Below are positions 40,702-48,983 of a stretch of 64,000 bases of DNA, in pieces. The translations under genes and the position numbers were made by a program. Within the stretch, counting starts at the first letter, position 1, and every line of letters starts with the position of its first letter. This DNA is from Bog-756 sp963776225. Lineage in GTDB: Bacteria; Actinomycetota; Acidimicrobiia; Acidimicrobiales; RAAP-2. The DNA lies in assembly GCA_963776225.1 (NCBI GenBank), contig CAVZLL010000001.1, forward strand, positions 124,001-188,000. Direction: 5' to 3'. The notes under the pieces are model-generated. The model was not told the DNA's origin. It saw only the letters and a program-made list of their open reading frames with translations, and did not search any database.

Positions 40702-42341
40702 CCTACGGAACCGACATCCCGACGCTCGACGCGTCCGAGGTCGCCGTCTTCGAGGCCTTGGGCACGCGTCGGCGCATCGAGCGCGGGGAGTACCTCTACC
40801 GGGAGGGCGACAGCGCCTACGACTTCTACATCCTGCTGTCCGGCACGGTCGATATCGTGGTCGGCGCCGAGAGCGACGCGGAACGATTGATCATCCGGCA
40901 CGGTCCCGGACGCTTCCTCGGGGAGCTCAACCTCATCACCGGGCTCCGTGTCTTCGTCTCCGCACGGGTCGCCGAACCCGGGGAGGTGCTCGTGGTACCG
41001 GCCGACGCGCTGCGCCGGGTCGTTGCGACTGACCCGGCCCTGAGCGACAAGATCCTGGCCACGTTCATGGCCCGACGGGCCGACCTCCTGACGGACGCAG
41101 CAGGAACGACGCGGGTCGTGGGCTCACGGTTCTCTGCCGAGTCCCAGCAGCTCAGGGAGTTCCTGTCCCGAACCCGGGTGCCCTACCAATGGCTCGATCC
41201 CGACGCCGATCCCGAGGTCGACCGCCTCCTCCGCGAGTTCGAGGTGGGACCCTCGGAGCTGCCGGTGGTGATCTCCTCCGGTTCGGTCCTGCGACGTCCC
41301 ACGCCGGGTTCACTCTCCGAGTATCTGGGACTGACCATCGGGAGCCTGCCGGACCGGTGCTTCGATCTGGTGATCGTGGGCGGCGGGCCGGCCGGCCTGG
41401 CGGCAGCGGTCTACGGGGCCTCGGAGGGGCTCCGGACGTTGGGCGTCGAGATGGTGGCCCCGGGCGGCCAGGCGGGCACGAGCTCACGCATCGAGAACTA
41501 CTTCGGTTTCCCCACCGGAATCTCGGGGAGCGATCTCACCCAGCGGGGTGTGGTGCAGGCAGAGAAATTCGGTGCCGTTCTCAGCACGCCGTGTCAGGCC
41601 CTGGCACTGCGGGAGGAGGCCGGTCATCTCGTCATCGAGCTGTCCGACGGGTCGGAGGTGGCCGCACGGACGGTCATCGCCGCAACCGGAGCCCGCTACC
41701 GGCGACTCGGGGTGGACCGGCTCGAGGAGTTCGAGAGCAGAGGCGTCTACTACGCGGCGACCGATCTGGAGATGCGCCAATGCGCCGAGGGCCCGGTCGT
41801 GGTGGTCGGGGGTGGCAACTCCGCCGGCCAGGCGGCCGTGTTCCTCGCTGACAACAGCAGCTCGGTGACCGTGGTGATCCGGGGTCCCGATCTCAATGCG
41901 GGGATGTCCCGCTATCTCGTCGATCGCCTGGAGAGTCATCCCCGCATCGAGGTGAAGACCGGGACCCGGGTGGTCGCGCTGGAGGGTGAGGAGGCGCTCA
42001 GCGCCGTCGCGCTGTCGGGGGCCGACGGTGAGGCGATCCTCTCGACGGCCGGTCTCTTCTCCTTCATCGGTGCCGACCCGCAGTCGGAGTGGCTCTCGGG
42101 TCGGGTCGCACTCGACGACAAGGGCTTCATCCTCACCGACCGGGCGCTCGGAGAGGATGACCTGGACGACCGATGGGGGGTCCTGGATCGCATGCCGCTG
42201 CCGTTCGAGACCAGCTGTCCGGGGCTGTTCGCCGTGGGCGATCTGCGATCCGGCTCGACAAAACGTGTCGCCGCCGCCGTTGGCGAGGGATCCGCCGCCG
42301 TACGCTCGGTCCACGAGCACCTGGCCTTTGCGCGGCGCTGA
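40698..42341 (+). CDS. Cyclic-nucleotide-binding domain fused to thioredoxin reductase-like flavoprotein
   Basis: A 547-residue three-part protein. Residues about 12-125 are a cNMP-binding fold (RGEYLYREGDSAYDFYILLSG, GPGRFLGELNLITG); about 145-215 a thioredoxin-like segment (REFLSRTRVPYQWLD, ELPVVISSG); about 225-540 a TrxR-type FAD/NADPH module (VIVGGGPAGLAAAVYGASEGL, GQAGTSSRIENYFGFP, VVVGGGNSAGQAAVFLA, FAVGDLRSGSTKRVA). The TrxR redox CxxC is missing: the site reads YYAATDLEMRQCAEG. So it is not a classic thioredoxin reductase. ATG 40698 overlaps the TetR remnant stop. Confidence 0.9.
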   Translation: MTYGTDIPTLDASEVAVFEALGTRRRIERGEYLYREGDSAYDFYILLSGTVDIVVGAESDAERLIIRHGPGRFLGELNLITGLRVFVSARVAEPGEVLVVPADALRRVVATDPALSDKILATFMARRADLLTDAAGTTRVVGSRFSAESQQLREFLSRTRVPYQWLDPDADPEVDRLLREFEVGPSELPVVISSGSVLRRPTPGSLSEYLGLTIGSLPDRCFDLVIVGGGPAGLAAAVYGASEGLRTLGVEMVAPGGQAGTSSRIENYFGFPTGISGSDLTQRGVVQAEKFGAVLSTPCQALALREEAGHLVIELSDGSEVAARTVIAATGARYRRLGVDRLEEFESRGVYYAATDLEMRQCAEGPVVVVGGGNSAGQAAVFLADNSSSVTVVIRGPDLNAGMSRYLVDRLESHPRIEVKTGTRVVALEGEEALSAVALSGADGEAILSTAGLFSFIGADPQSEWLSGRVALDDKGFILTDRALGEDDLDDRWGVLDRMPLPFETSCPGLFAVGDLRSGSTKRVAAAVGEGSAAVRSVHEHLAFARR

Positions 42342-42375
42342 GGGTCACGCTCGCAGAGCCGACGCTCGTGCCAGG

Positions 42376-43170
42376 TCAGCTCCCGCCTCTGCGACCGACG
42401 AGATGGAAGACGCGGCTGAGCTGGCGGTAGGGGTCTCGTCGGCTGGCTTCGAGTTCGACAGCGACGGTCGCCGCGACCTGCTCTGAATCGCCCGGGTCCA
42501 ACTCGACTCCGCTGAACTCGAGCCAGTCGACGAACAGCCAGACCCCGTACCAGCGCACCGGCTCCACACCCCGGCGCCGGATGAGCTCACCGAGCTCCTC
42601 GACCGTGTCGGCCCGGCTCGGCCGTCCGAGCACCCCGATCTCCGTTCTGGCGTCGAAGGCGGCCAGTGCGCCGTCCCACCGCCGTTCCAACGCCGGGCGG
42701 ACCGCCATCGCCTTGGCGTTGCCCGTCATGATCGAGACCACGCCCCCGACAGCAGCGCACCGGCAGAGCTGGTCGACCAACGGCTCCGGCTTCTCGAGGT
42801 ACCCGAGCACGCCATGGCACAGCACGGCGGCAAAGCGTCGACCGTTCACCGCCTGGTCCGCGTGCTCGCCGTCGGCCTGCAAGAGCGTCACCCGGCGCCG
42901 GGCCTCGGCAGGCAGGCGCTGGAGTCGCTGCTGCGCTTTGTCCAGCATCGCCTGCGACGGATCGAGCAGGGTCACCTCGTAGCCGGCCCGGACCAGAGGA
43001 AACGATTGATTGCCTGCGCCGCCGCCGACGTCGAGCACCGGCGCCGGAGGCGATGGCAGATGCTCGAGCAGGTGCTGGTGGATGACAGAGGTGCGGACGT
43101 ACCCCTTCACCGAGGCATACGCTTCATCAACGAATTGATCAGCGAACGGCGCCCAGCTGTCATCGACCAC
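42376..43170 (-). CDS. SAM-dependent methyltransferase
   Basis: A 264-residue class I methyltransferase from GTG 43170. Motif I is VLDVGGGAGNQSFPLVRAGYEVTLLDPS, seen as LDVGGGAGN and the acidic LLDPS; motif IV region is AAVLCHGVLGYLEKP; SIMTGNAKAMAVRPALER follows. The wording resembles the SmtA/CmoM-like group, which modifies tRNA uridines in some bacteria, but small-molecule substrates are equally possible. No signal peptide. Convergent with the flavoprotein gene (34 bp), divergent from the split-barrel protein. Confidence 0.85.
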   Translation of the reverse strand: MVDDSWAPFADQFVDEAYASVKGYVRTSVIHQHLLEHLPSPPAPVLDVGGGAGNQSFPLVRAGYEVTLLDPSQAMLDKAQQRLQRLPAEARRRVTLLQADGEHADQAVNGRRFAAVLCHGVLGYLEKPEPLVDQLCRCAAVGGVVSIMTGNAKAMAVRPALERRWDGALAAFDARTEIGVLGRPSRADTVEELGELIRRRGVEPVRWYGVWLFVDWLEFSGVELDPGDSEQVAATVAVELEASRRDPYRQLSRVFHLVGRRGGS

Positions 43171-43238
43171 GCCCCCAAGATAGCTTTGGGACGAGAGCCT
43201 CAGTCGTGCTCCATCAGTACCTGAGAGAGGAGGTTCGT

Positions 43239-43673
43239 ATGAGCGACACGGACGCTCCCGAAGGCTGGTGGCAGGAGTTCGTGTCCGCAGCGCCGGCTCG
43301 TACCGCCAAGCTCGCCGTCGTGAGAGCCGACGGCTCGCCACACGTCGCTCCGGTCTGGGTGGACCTCGATGGAGATGATGTCGTGTTCATGACCGGCGCG
43401 AACACCCTGAAGGGCAAGGCGGTACTGCGCGATTCCCGGGTGTCTCTCTGCTGGGACGACGAGCGGCCACCGTTCAGCTTCGTGATCATCACCGGAACCG
43501 CAACGATCACGACCGATCGTGACGACCTCGTGTACTGGGCGACGCGCATCGGAGGGCGGTACATGGGACCCGAGCGGGCCGAGGAGTACGGGCGCCGGAA
43601 CGCGGTTCCCCCGGAGATGGTCGTGCGGGTGAAGCCATCGCACGTCGTCGCAAGGGTGGACGTCGCGGACTGA
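43239..43673 (+). CDS. PPOX-class F420/FMN-dependent split-barrel protein
   Basis: A 144-residue protein of the pyridoxamine-phosphate-oxidase-like superfamily: PARTAKLAVVRADGSPHVAPVWVDLDGDDVVFMTG (blocks TAKLAVVRADGSPHVAPVW and DDVVFMTG), KGKAVLRDSRVSLCWDDERPPF and VIITGTATI. This pattern is typical of F420-dependent members (Rv1155/FDOR-B type). ATG 43239 follows AGGAGG. It is convergent with the rifampin phosphotransferase gene. The substrate is not predictable. Confidence 0.87.
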   Translation: MSDTDAPEGWWQEFVSAAPARTAKLAVVRADGSPHVAPVWVDLDGDDVVFMTGANTLKGKAVLRDSRVSLCWDDERPPFSFVIITGTATITTDRDDLVYWATRIGGRYMGPERAEEYGRRNAVPPEMVVRVKPSHVVARVDVAD

Positions 43674-43722
43674 CGCGGCGATGGCCCGGTTGTCGTCCAA
43701 CCGATGACGAGTACGCCGGCGG

Positions 43723-46326
43723 CTACAAGTAGGGCAGGATCTCGATGTGCCCCTCGGTTCCGTTGACGCGGATCCGCTGCCCATCTCGAATCAGCCGTGT
43801 GGCGTGCTCCACGCCTACCACGGCCGGCAAGCCGTATTCCCGCGCGATCACTGCGCCATGGGTCATCAGACCGCCAACCTCGGTCACCAGGCCTGCGACG
43901 AGCAGGAACACCGGTGTCCAACTGGGGTCCGTGAAGGTGGTGACCAGGATGTCGCCAGGCCCCAGATCGGCTTCGGCCATGTCCAGGATGACGCGAGCCC
44001 GTCCCTCGATGATCCCGGCGGAAACCGGTAGGCCGACCAGCGCACCGGTCGGCACGTCATCGCGTCGGTACGACCCGGTGACGACCTCTCCATCCGATGT
44101 GAGCACCCTGGGCGGGACGAGCGCCTGATACGACCTGAACGCGGCCTTGCGCTGCCAGACGAGCTGGTCATCGACGTGACCCGAGCGCACCACGTCGGTG
44201 ATCTCCTGGAACGTGAGGTAGAAGATGTCTTCCTCCTCCCGGAGCACGTGGGCCTGCACGAGGCGCTCAGCCTCCGCCAGCAAGGCCTGCTTGTACACGA
44301 AGTAGCGGTTGACCATGCTGTACTTCGGGTACTCCCGGTATCCGATGAACGCTCGGACGCGGTCGATCTTCTGCTTCGTCTCGGTCGCCTTCTGCGCGCC
44401 GTCCGGCAAGGCCCGAAGGCGCTCCAGCACGTCCTGTTCCTTGCTCTGCGCCTCCTGCAGCCCCTGCTCGAACCGGTGCTTGCCGGCCCCCGGCTCGAAG
44501 TTCTCGACGTCGGCGAGGATCACGGGGAGGAGGATGGACGGCCGTTCGCTCCAGCGCGGCCTGGTGATGTCGATCTCGCCGACGCAGCGCATCCCGTACC
44601 TGTCGAGGAATCCGCTGATGGCGTCACGCGCCTCCTGGCCGCCGGCGACCCGCTCGAGCCCGTCGAGGAAATCGTCGTCTCCGTCGACTCGCTGCAACGA
44701 TGCGACCACCTCCGGATGCGGTCGGATCGCATCGGCGACGTCCAGCAAGGCCAGCCCCATCTCCGACGTCACGTTGTCGGGGACGGACTGGGTCAGCGTG
44801 TCGGCCGCGTTCTTCTCCCCCAGCCAGGATTCGAGCTTGTCGTTGAGCCACCACGTTGTCTCCATCGCCGACATGAACACCTGATGGCTCAGAGGATCGA
44901 AAAGGATGCGCCGCAGCTCTTGGATGTCCGCCAGGATGAAGTCGATCAGCGCGGGTCCTGACTTGGTTCGGATGTCGCGTTGCAGCGTGGCGATGGACGC
45001 CCGGGTGCGTGCCATCAGCTCTCCGACGATGGCCGGATCGGTCTCCAGCGGGGCGGGAGCACAGCCGACCGGAGCACCGCCGGGATCTCCGTCCGGAAGC
45101 GACGGGATGAATTCGTCGTGTTCGAGGACGGTCTCCAGCGCGTCCCTGATCAAGGGATCGCCTCTCCCCATGATCTCCAGGAGGGCGGCCCGGCTCGTGG
45201 GAGACGCAAGGCGCTCGGCGACGTCGACGAACAACCTCCCGCCGGCCTCGTACATTCGCGGGAGAGCCGTGAGCTGCCACATCGAGATCCCGAGGGGCTT
45301 CATGGCGTCGGTCATCATCTGCCCATGACCGACGGAAACGAAAACGTGATTCCCTCCGTCGTCTGTGGCGGGAATGGGGAACAGCGTGGTGATGGGCCGG
45401 CTCTGGACGATCCGGAAGTCGTCATCGACCAGGCACCATTCGATGTCCTGGGGGTGGCCGAAGTGGGCTTCGATCTTCCTTCCCAGCTGCGCGATCCGCA
45501 CGACCTGGGCATCCGTCAACGCCGACTGATTCTGCCGCTCCGAGTCGATCGCCTGTTCCTGCGTCCCGCCTGACGGCGAGGCAAGGACGGCAACCTGTTT
45601 GGTGCCGACAGCTTTGGCAATGATCACGCCCTCGCGCACCTTGTAGACGTCCGGGTTCACCCGGCCGGAGGCCAGTGACTCGCCGAGCCCGAAGCCGGCC
45701 TCCACGGAGACAACCGTTCGGTTGGATGTGACGGGGTCGGCGGTGAACAGGATGCCGGATGCCTGCGGGAAGACCATCCGCTGCACAACCACGGCCATGT
45801 GGACCTTGCGTTGGTCGAATCCGTTCCGCAGGCGGTAGGTCACCGCCCGCTCGGTGAACAGGGAGGCCCAGCAATTGCTGACGTGACGGAGGATCGCCCC
45901 CGACCCCGCGACGTTGAGGTACGTGTCCTGCTGGCCGGCGAAGGAAGCGGTTGGCAGGTCCTCCGCCGTCGCGCTGGATCGGACCGCGTAGGCAGCTCGG
46001 CCGTCGAGCCGGGCAACCGAGTCGGTGATCGCCGCCGCGAGCTCGCCGGGGATGACGGTTCCTTCGACAGCCCGGCGGATCTCCGCGCTGAGCGTGCCGA
46101 TCGCCTCACGATCCTCCGGGGTCATGCGCGACAGCCGATCGAGTCGTTCGTCGATCGCGGGCGCGTCCGCCATGATCCGCCTGAAGGCGTCCGTCGTCAC
46201 GCAGAAGCCGGCCGGCACGTGGATGCCTCCGATCCGGGAAAGCTCCCCCAGCTGCGCGCCCTTGCCGCCGACGACCGCGACCTGCGTCCGGTCGATCTCC
46301 TGGAAACTCAGCACGTAGTTGCTCAT
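43723..46326 (-). CDS. rph: Rifampin phosphotransferase
   Basis: An 867-residue dikinase-type enzyme that inactivates rifamycins by moving the beta-phosphate of ATP to the ansa-chain hydroxyl. Order of domains: ATP-grasp (1-about 315: GGKGAQLGELSRIGGIHVPAGF, AYAVRSSATAEDLPTASFAGQQDTYL in blocks), rifamycin-binding domain (about 325-750), and the swivelling His domain with catalytic His near residue 823 in GGLMTHGAVIAREYGLPAVVGVE. The length equals that of the characterised Listeria RPH, which separates it from phosphoenolpyruvate synthase (about 780-800, CGGRTxHAAI). ATG 46326. A rifamycin-associated-element-like palindrome is upstream and a drug-type ABC exporter is divergent. Confidence 0.93.
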   Translation of the reverse strand: MSNYVLSFQEIDRTQVAVVGGKGAQLGELSRIGGIHVPAGFCVTTDAFRRIMADAPAIDERLDRLSRMTPEDREAIGTLSAEIRRAVEGTVIPGELAAAITDSVARLDGRAAYAVRSSATAEDLPTASFAGQQDTYLNVAGSGAILRHVSNCWASLFTERAVTYRLRNGFDQRKVHMAVVVQRMVFPQASGILFTADPVTSNRTVVSVEAGFGLGESLASGRVNPDVYKVREGVIIAKAVGTKQVAVLASPSGGTQEQAIDSERQNQSALTDAQVVRIAQLGRKIEAHFGHPQDIEWCLVDDDFRIVQSRPITTLFPIPATDDGGNHVFVSVGHGQMMTDAMKPLGISMWQLTALPRMYEAGGRLFVDVAERLASPTSRAALLEIMGRGDPLIRDALETVLEHDEFIPSLPDGDPGGAPVGCAPAPLETDPAIVGELMARTRASIATLQRDIRTKSGPALIDFILADIQELRRILFDPLSHQVFMSAMETTWWLNDKLESWLGEKNAADTLTQSVPDNVTSEMGLALLDVADAIRPHPEVVASLQRVDGDDDFLDGLERVAGGQEARDAISGFLDRYGMRCVGEIDITRPRWSERPSILLPVILADVENFEPGAGKHRFEQGLQEAQSKEQDVLERLRALPDGAQKATETKQKIDRVRAFIGYREYPKYSMVNRYFVYKQALLAEAERLVQAHVLREEEDIFYLTFQEITDVVRSGHVDDQLVWQRKAAFRSYQALVPPRVLTSDGEVVTGSYRRDDVPTGALVGLPVSAGIIEGRARVILDMAEADLGPGDILVTTFTDPSWTPVFLLVAGLVTEVGGLMTHGAVIAREYGLPAVVGVEHATRLIRDGQRIRVNGTEGHIEILPYL

Positions 46327-46412
46327 GCGTCCCTTTCCCCTCGCTTCCCCCGCTGCTGCCGGTTGCGCTGATGTCCGTGCTCCGGCTTGTGGCCTGCATT
46401 GTCAGCACGCCC

Positions 46413-46435
46413 GGGGTCCTTGCAGCAAGACCCCC
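46413..46435 (-). promoter_or_regulatory. Rifamycin-associated element-like palindrome
   Basis: GGGGTC-CTTGC-A-GCAAG-ACCCCC: a CTTGC/GCAAG core inverted repeat flanked by G and C runs, 87-109 bp upstream of rph. Rifamycin-inducible genes in actinobacteria are preceded by an element with such a TTGC-N-GCAA core between G/C arms. The outer arms are offset by one base. Confidence 0.7.
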
Positions 46436-46578
46436 ACCCTGAGGTACCGTGGTATCGGCGAACAAGATGCCCTCGGGTCCTCGGCGGTCGGTCTGCTCTG
46501 TGCGGTCGCTCGGACTCTGCCGGACTCTGCCCCACTCGACAGCGCTCCAAATCGGGTCGTCCTTATGGCCTGAGATTC

Positions 46579-46590
46579 CACAAATTTGTG
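46579..46590. promoter_or_regulatory. Perfect 12-bp palindrome before GbsR/MarR gene
   Basis: CACAAATTTGTG lies 23 bp before the GTG at 46613, in an unusually AT-rich patch that includes the ribosome-binding site AGGAG (46598-46602). A probable autoregulatory operator of the GbsR/MarR-Drr operon. Confidence 0.6.
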
Positions 46591-46612
46591 TTTTCTCAGG
46601 AGACTGTGTATT

Positions 46613-47140
46613 GTGGCTGAGGTGCCCAGCGACGGCGAGATCACGTTCGCCGACCATGCCGGTCGGTTCTATGCCCGCCGCTACGGGATGGCCCCGATGG
46701 TGGGACGGCTGCTCGGTTACCTGGCCGTGTCCGAACCGCGCGAACAGAGCGTCAGCGAGCTGGCGGACGCTCTGCTGGCCAGCAGAAGCGCCATTGCCGG
46801 TGCGATCAACACGTTGGAGAACCTCGGACTCATCCGCCGGTCCCGGGCAGCGGGCGAGCGAATGGACCGTGTGTACATCGACCTGTCGTCACCCCGTGCA
46901 ATGGGATTCGACCTCGCCGAGTACCAGGAACAGGGGGAACTGGCCCGAGAAGGTCTCCGACTCCTCGCCGACGCCCCGCAAGAGCGGCAAGCGGTGCTGC
47001 TCGAATGGGCTGCGTTCGCCGACTTCCTGGTGGATCGACTTCCGGTACTCGAGCAGGAGTGGAAACAGCTGAGGGAGGCCCGTCGGGCCGCCGGGGAGCT
47101 CCCTGACCCCCCGGCTCCGCATCGGGGAGGCAAGGCGTGA
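46613..47140 (+). CDS. GbsR/MarR-type regulator of drug ABC exporter
   Basis: A 175-residue winged-helix protein: FADHAGRFYARRYGMAPMVGRLLGYLAVSEP leads into the helix-turn-helix (QSVSELADALLASRSAIAGAINTLENLGLIRRSRAAGER, quoted in part as LADALLASRSAIAGAINTLE). The N-terminal FYARRYGMxPMVGRLLGYL pattern marks the GbsR-like group commonly found upstream of Drr exporters. GTG 46613; its TGA overlaps the exporter ATPase GTG by 4 nt. Likely represses its own operon through the palindrome at 46579. Confidence 0.9.
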   Translation: MAEVPSDGEITFADHAGRFYARRYGMAPMVGRLLGYLAVSEPREQSVSELADALLASRSAIAGAINTLENLGLIRRSRAAGERMDRVYIDLSSPRAMGFDLAEYQEQGELAREGLRLLADAPQERQAVLLEWAAFADFLVDRLPVLEQEWKQLREARRAAGELPDPPAPHRGGKA

Positions 47141-48123
47141 CGACGGACCGGACGGCGCTGGGGATCGTGGCCCGCGACGTGTGCAAGTCGTTCGGCGACC
47201 ATCTCGTCCTCGACAGGGTGAACCTGGAGGTCGGACAGGGCACGATCGTGTCACTGCTCGGTCCCAACGGGGCCGGCAAGACCACCATGGTCCGCATCCT
47301 GTCCACCCTGATCCCGGCCGATTCGGGTTCCATGCGCATCGCCGGTCACGACGTGGTCACCGACCCCGACGGAGTGCGGGCCGTCATCGGGGTCACCGGC
47401 CAGTTCTCCGCCGTGGACAATCTGCTCACCGGGGCGGAGAACCTGCGGTTGATGGCCGACCTCCGCCATCTCGGCCGCGAAGCCGGGCGACGGCGGGTCG
47501 CCGAGTTGTTGGAACGGTTCGAGCTCACCGACGCCGCGGACAAACCGCTCTCGATCTACTCGGGCGGGATGCGGCGGCGGCTCGACCTGGCGATGACTCT
47601 GGTGACCCTGCCCCGGGCGATCTTCCTCGATGAGCCCACGACGGGGTTGGACCCGCGAAGCCGTCGCACCATGTGGCAGATCATCCGCGAGCTCGCCTCC
47701 GACGGAGTCACCATCCTCCTGACCACCCAGTACCTCGACGAGGCGGACCAACTTGCCGATCGGATCGCGGTGTTGGACCAGGGGCGGATCGTCGCCGAGG
47801 GAACCCCGGCCGAGCTCAAGAGCCGCATCCCCGGCGGTCATCTCCAGCTCCAATTCGCCGACCCGGAGGTGCTGCGCTCGGCCGCCGACCTCCTTCCGGC
47901 GGCCGCCGCCGTCCCCGACCAACTCACCCTTCACGTGCCTGCCGACGGCACCGTCGACTCACTCCGAGATCTCCTCACCCGGCTCCACGAAGCCGCAGTC
48001 GACGTCGAGCGGCTGTCGATCCACGACCCCGATCTCGACGACGTGTTCCTGACCGTGACCGGCGGCCACGTCAGTGGCCCGCTCGACGAGAGCTCGACAT
48101 CGACAGGAGAACCGCGGCGGTGA
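47137..48123 (+). CDS. Daunorubicin-type ABC exporter ATPase (DrrA family)
   Basis: A 328-residue ATPase of the DrrA/ABC-2 drug-exporter family. Walker A GPNGAGKT, the family-typical RIAGHDVVTDPDGVRAVIGVTGQFSAVDNLLTG (in part GVTGQFSAVDNLLTG), signature SIYSGGMRRRLDLAM, Walker B AIFLDEPTTGLDPRSR and H-loop replaced by TTQYLDEADQLADRI, plus the C-terminal DrrA tail. GTG 47137 is coupled to the regulator stop; the TGA overlaps the permease GTG at 48120. The exported drug is unknown; rifamycin is suggested only by the divergent rph gene. Confidence 0.93.
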   Translation: MTTDRTALGIVARDVCKSFGDHLVLDRVNLEVGQGTIVSLLGPNGAGKTTMVRILSTLIPADSGSMRIAGHDVVTDPDGVRAVIGVTGQFSAVDNLLTGAENLRLMADLRHLGREAGRRRVAELLERFELTDAADKPLSIYSGGMRRRLDLAMTLVTLPRAIFLDEPTTGLDPRSRRTMWQIIRELASDGVTILLTTQYLDEADQLADRIAVLDQGRIVAEGTPAELKSRIPGGHLQLQFADPEVLRSAADLLPAAAAVPDQLTLHVPADGTVDSLRDLLTRLHEAAVDVERLSIHDPDLDDVFLTVTGGHVSGPLDESSTSTGEPRR

Positions 48124-48917
48124 CCACGATCGCGTACACGGTCAGCGATGCGCGCACCATGTTGCGCCGCAACCTCAAGCACCAGCTCCGCTATCCCTCG
48201 ATGACACTGATGCTGGTCGGGATGCCCATCGTGTTCCTGCTGCTGTTCGTCTATGTCCTCGGCGGCCAACTCGGCGCCGGCCTCGGCACCCACGGCGGGC
48301 GCAGCGCCTACCTCGACTACGTCGTCCCAGGGGTGCTGCTGGTCACCGTGGCCGCAGCCGTTCAGGGCACGTCGATCATGGTCGCGATGGACATGACCGG
48401 CGGCATCATCGATCGGTTCCGGACGATGGCCATCTCCCGCGCATCGGTCCTCACGGGTCACGTGCTCGGCAGCCTCATCCAAACCCTGGCCGCGCTGGCC
48501 GTGCTGATCGGGGTCGCCTTCGGGCTCGGATTCCGCACCACAGCCGGGCCCCTCGCGTGGCTGGCCACGATCGGGGTGTTGGCCCTGTTCGCGTTCGCGC
48601 TGATCTGGCTCGCGGTGGCTCTGGGCCTGGCCGCCAAGAGCGTCGAAACGGCCAGCAACACCCCCATGTTCCTGATCCTGCTGCCCTTCCTCGGCAGCGG
48701 ATTCGTACGCACGGCCACCATGCCGGAAGGGCTCCGGCAGTTCTCCCAGTACGAGCCTTTCTCCCCTGTCGTCGACACCGTACGCGGACTGCTCACCGGT
48801 GCCGCCGTCGCCAGCCAAGCCATCCTCGCCGTCGCCTGGAGCCTCGGCATCGCCGCCGTCTCCTACCTCTGGGCCACTCGCCTCTACAACCGGCGCCGAG
48901 CGGCGGACCCGGCGTAA
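48120..48917 (+). CDS. ABC-2 type drug exporter permease (DrrB family)
   Basis: A 265-residue inner-membrane protein with six hydrophobic segments. DrrB features: TMLRRNLKHQLRYPSMTLML at the N-terminus, LDYVVPGVLLVTVAAAVQGTS, MTGGIIDRFRTMAISRASVL between segments, and FLILLPFLGSGFVRTATMPEGLR-QF with YEPFSPVVDTVRGLLTG near the end. GTG 48120 overlaps the ATPase stop by 4 nt. It completes the regulator-ATPase-permease operon. Confidence 0.92.
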   Translation: MTTIAYTVSDARTMLRRNLKHQLRYPSMTLMLVGMPIVFLLLFVYVLGGQLGAGLGTHGGRSAYLDYVVPGVLLVTVAAAVQGTSIMVAMDMTGGIIDRFRTMAISRASVLTGHVLGSLIQTLAALAVLIGVAFGLGFRTTAGPLAWLATIGVLALFAFALIWLAVALGLAAKSVETASNTPMFLILLPFLGSGFVRTATMPEGLRQFSQYEPFSPVVDTVRGLLTGAAVASQAILAVAWSLGIAAVSYLWATRLYNRRRAADPA

Positions 48918-48983
48918 CGGCATGCAGTGGCTCTCGCCGGGGCGCGCCAGGACGAGCACCTGACCGGTTACTCGAGGATGGCG

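Noticed and set aside
43723..46326. Alternative call as phosphoenolpyruvate synthase
   Set aside because: The 867-residue length and THGAVIAREYGLPAVVG His block match rifampin phosphotransferase, and an RAE-like site precedes the gene.
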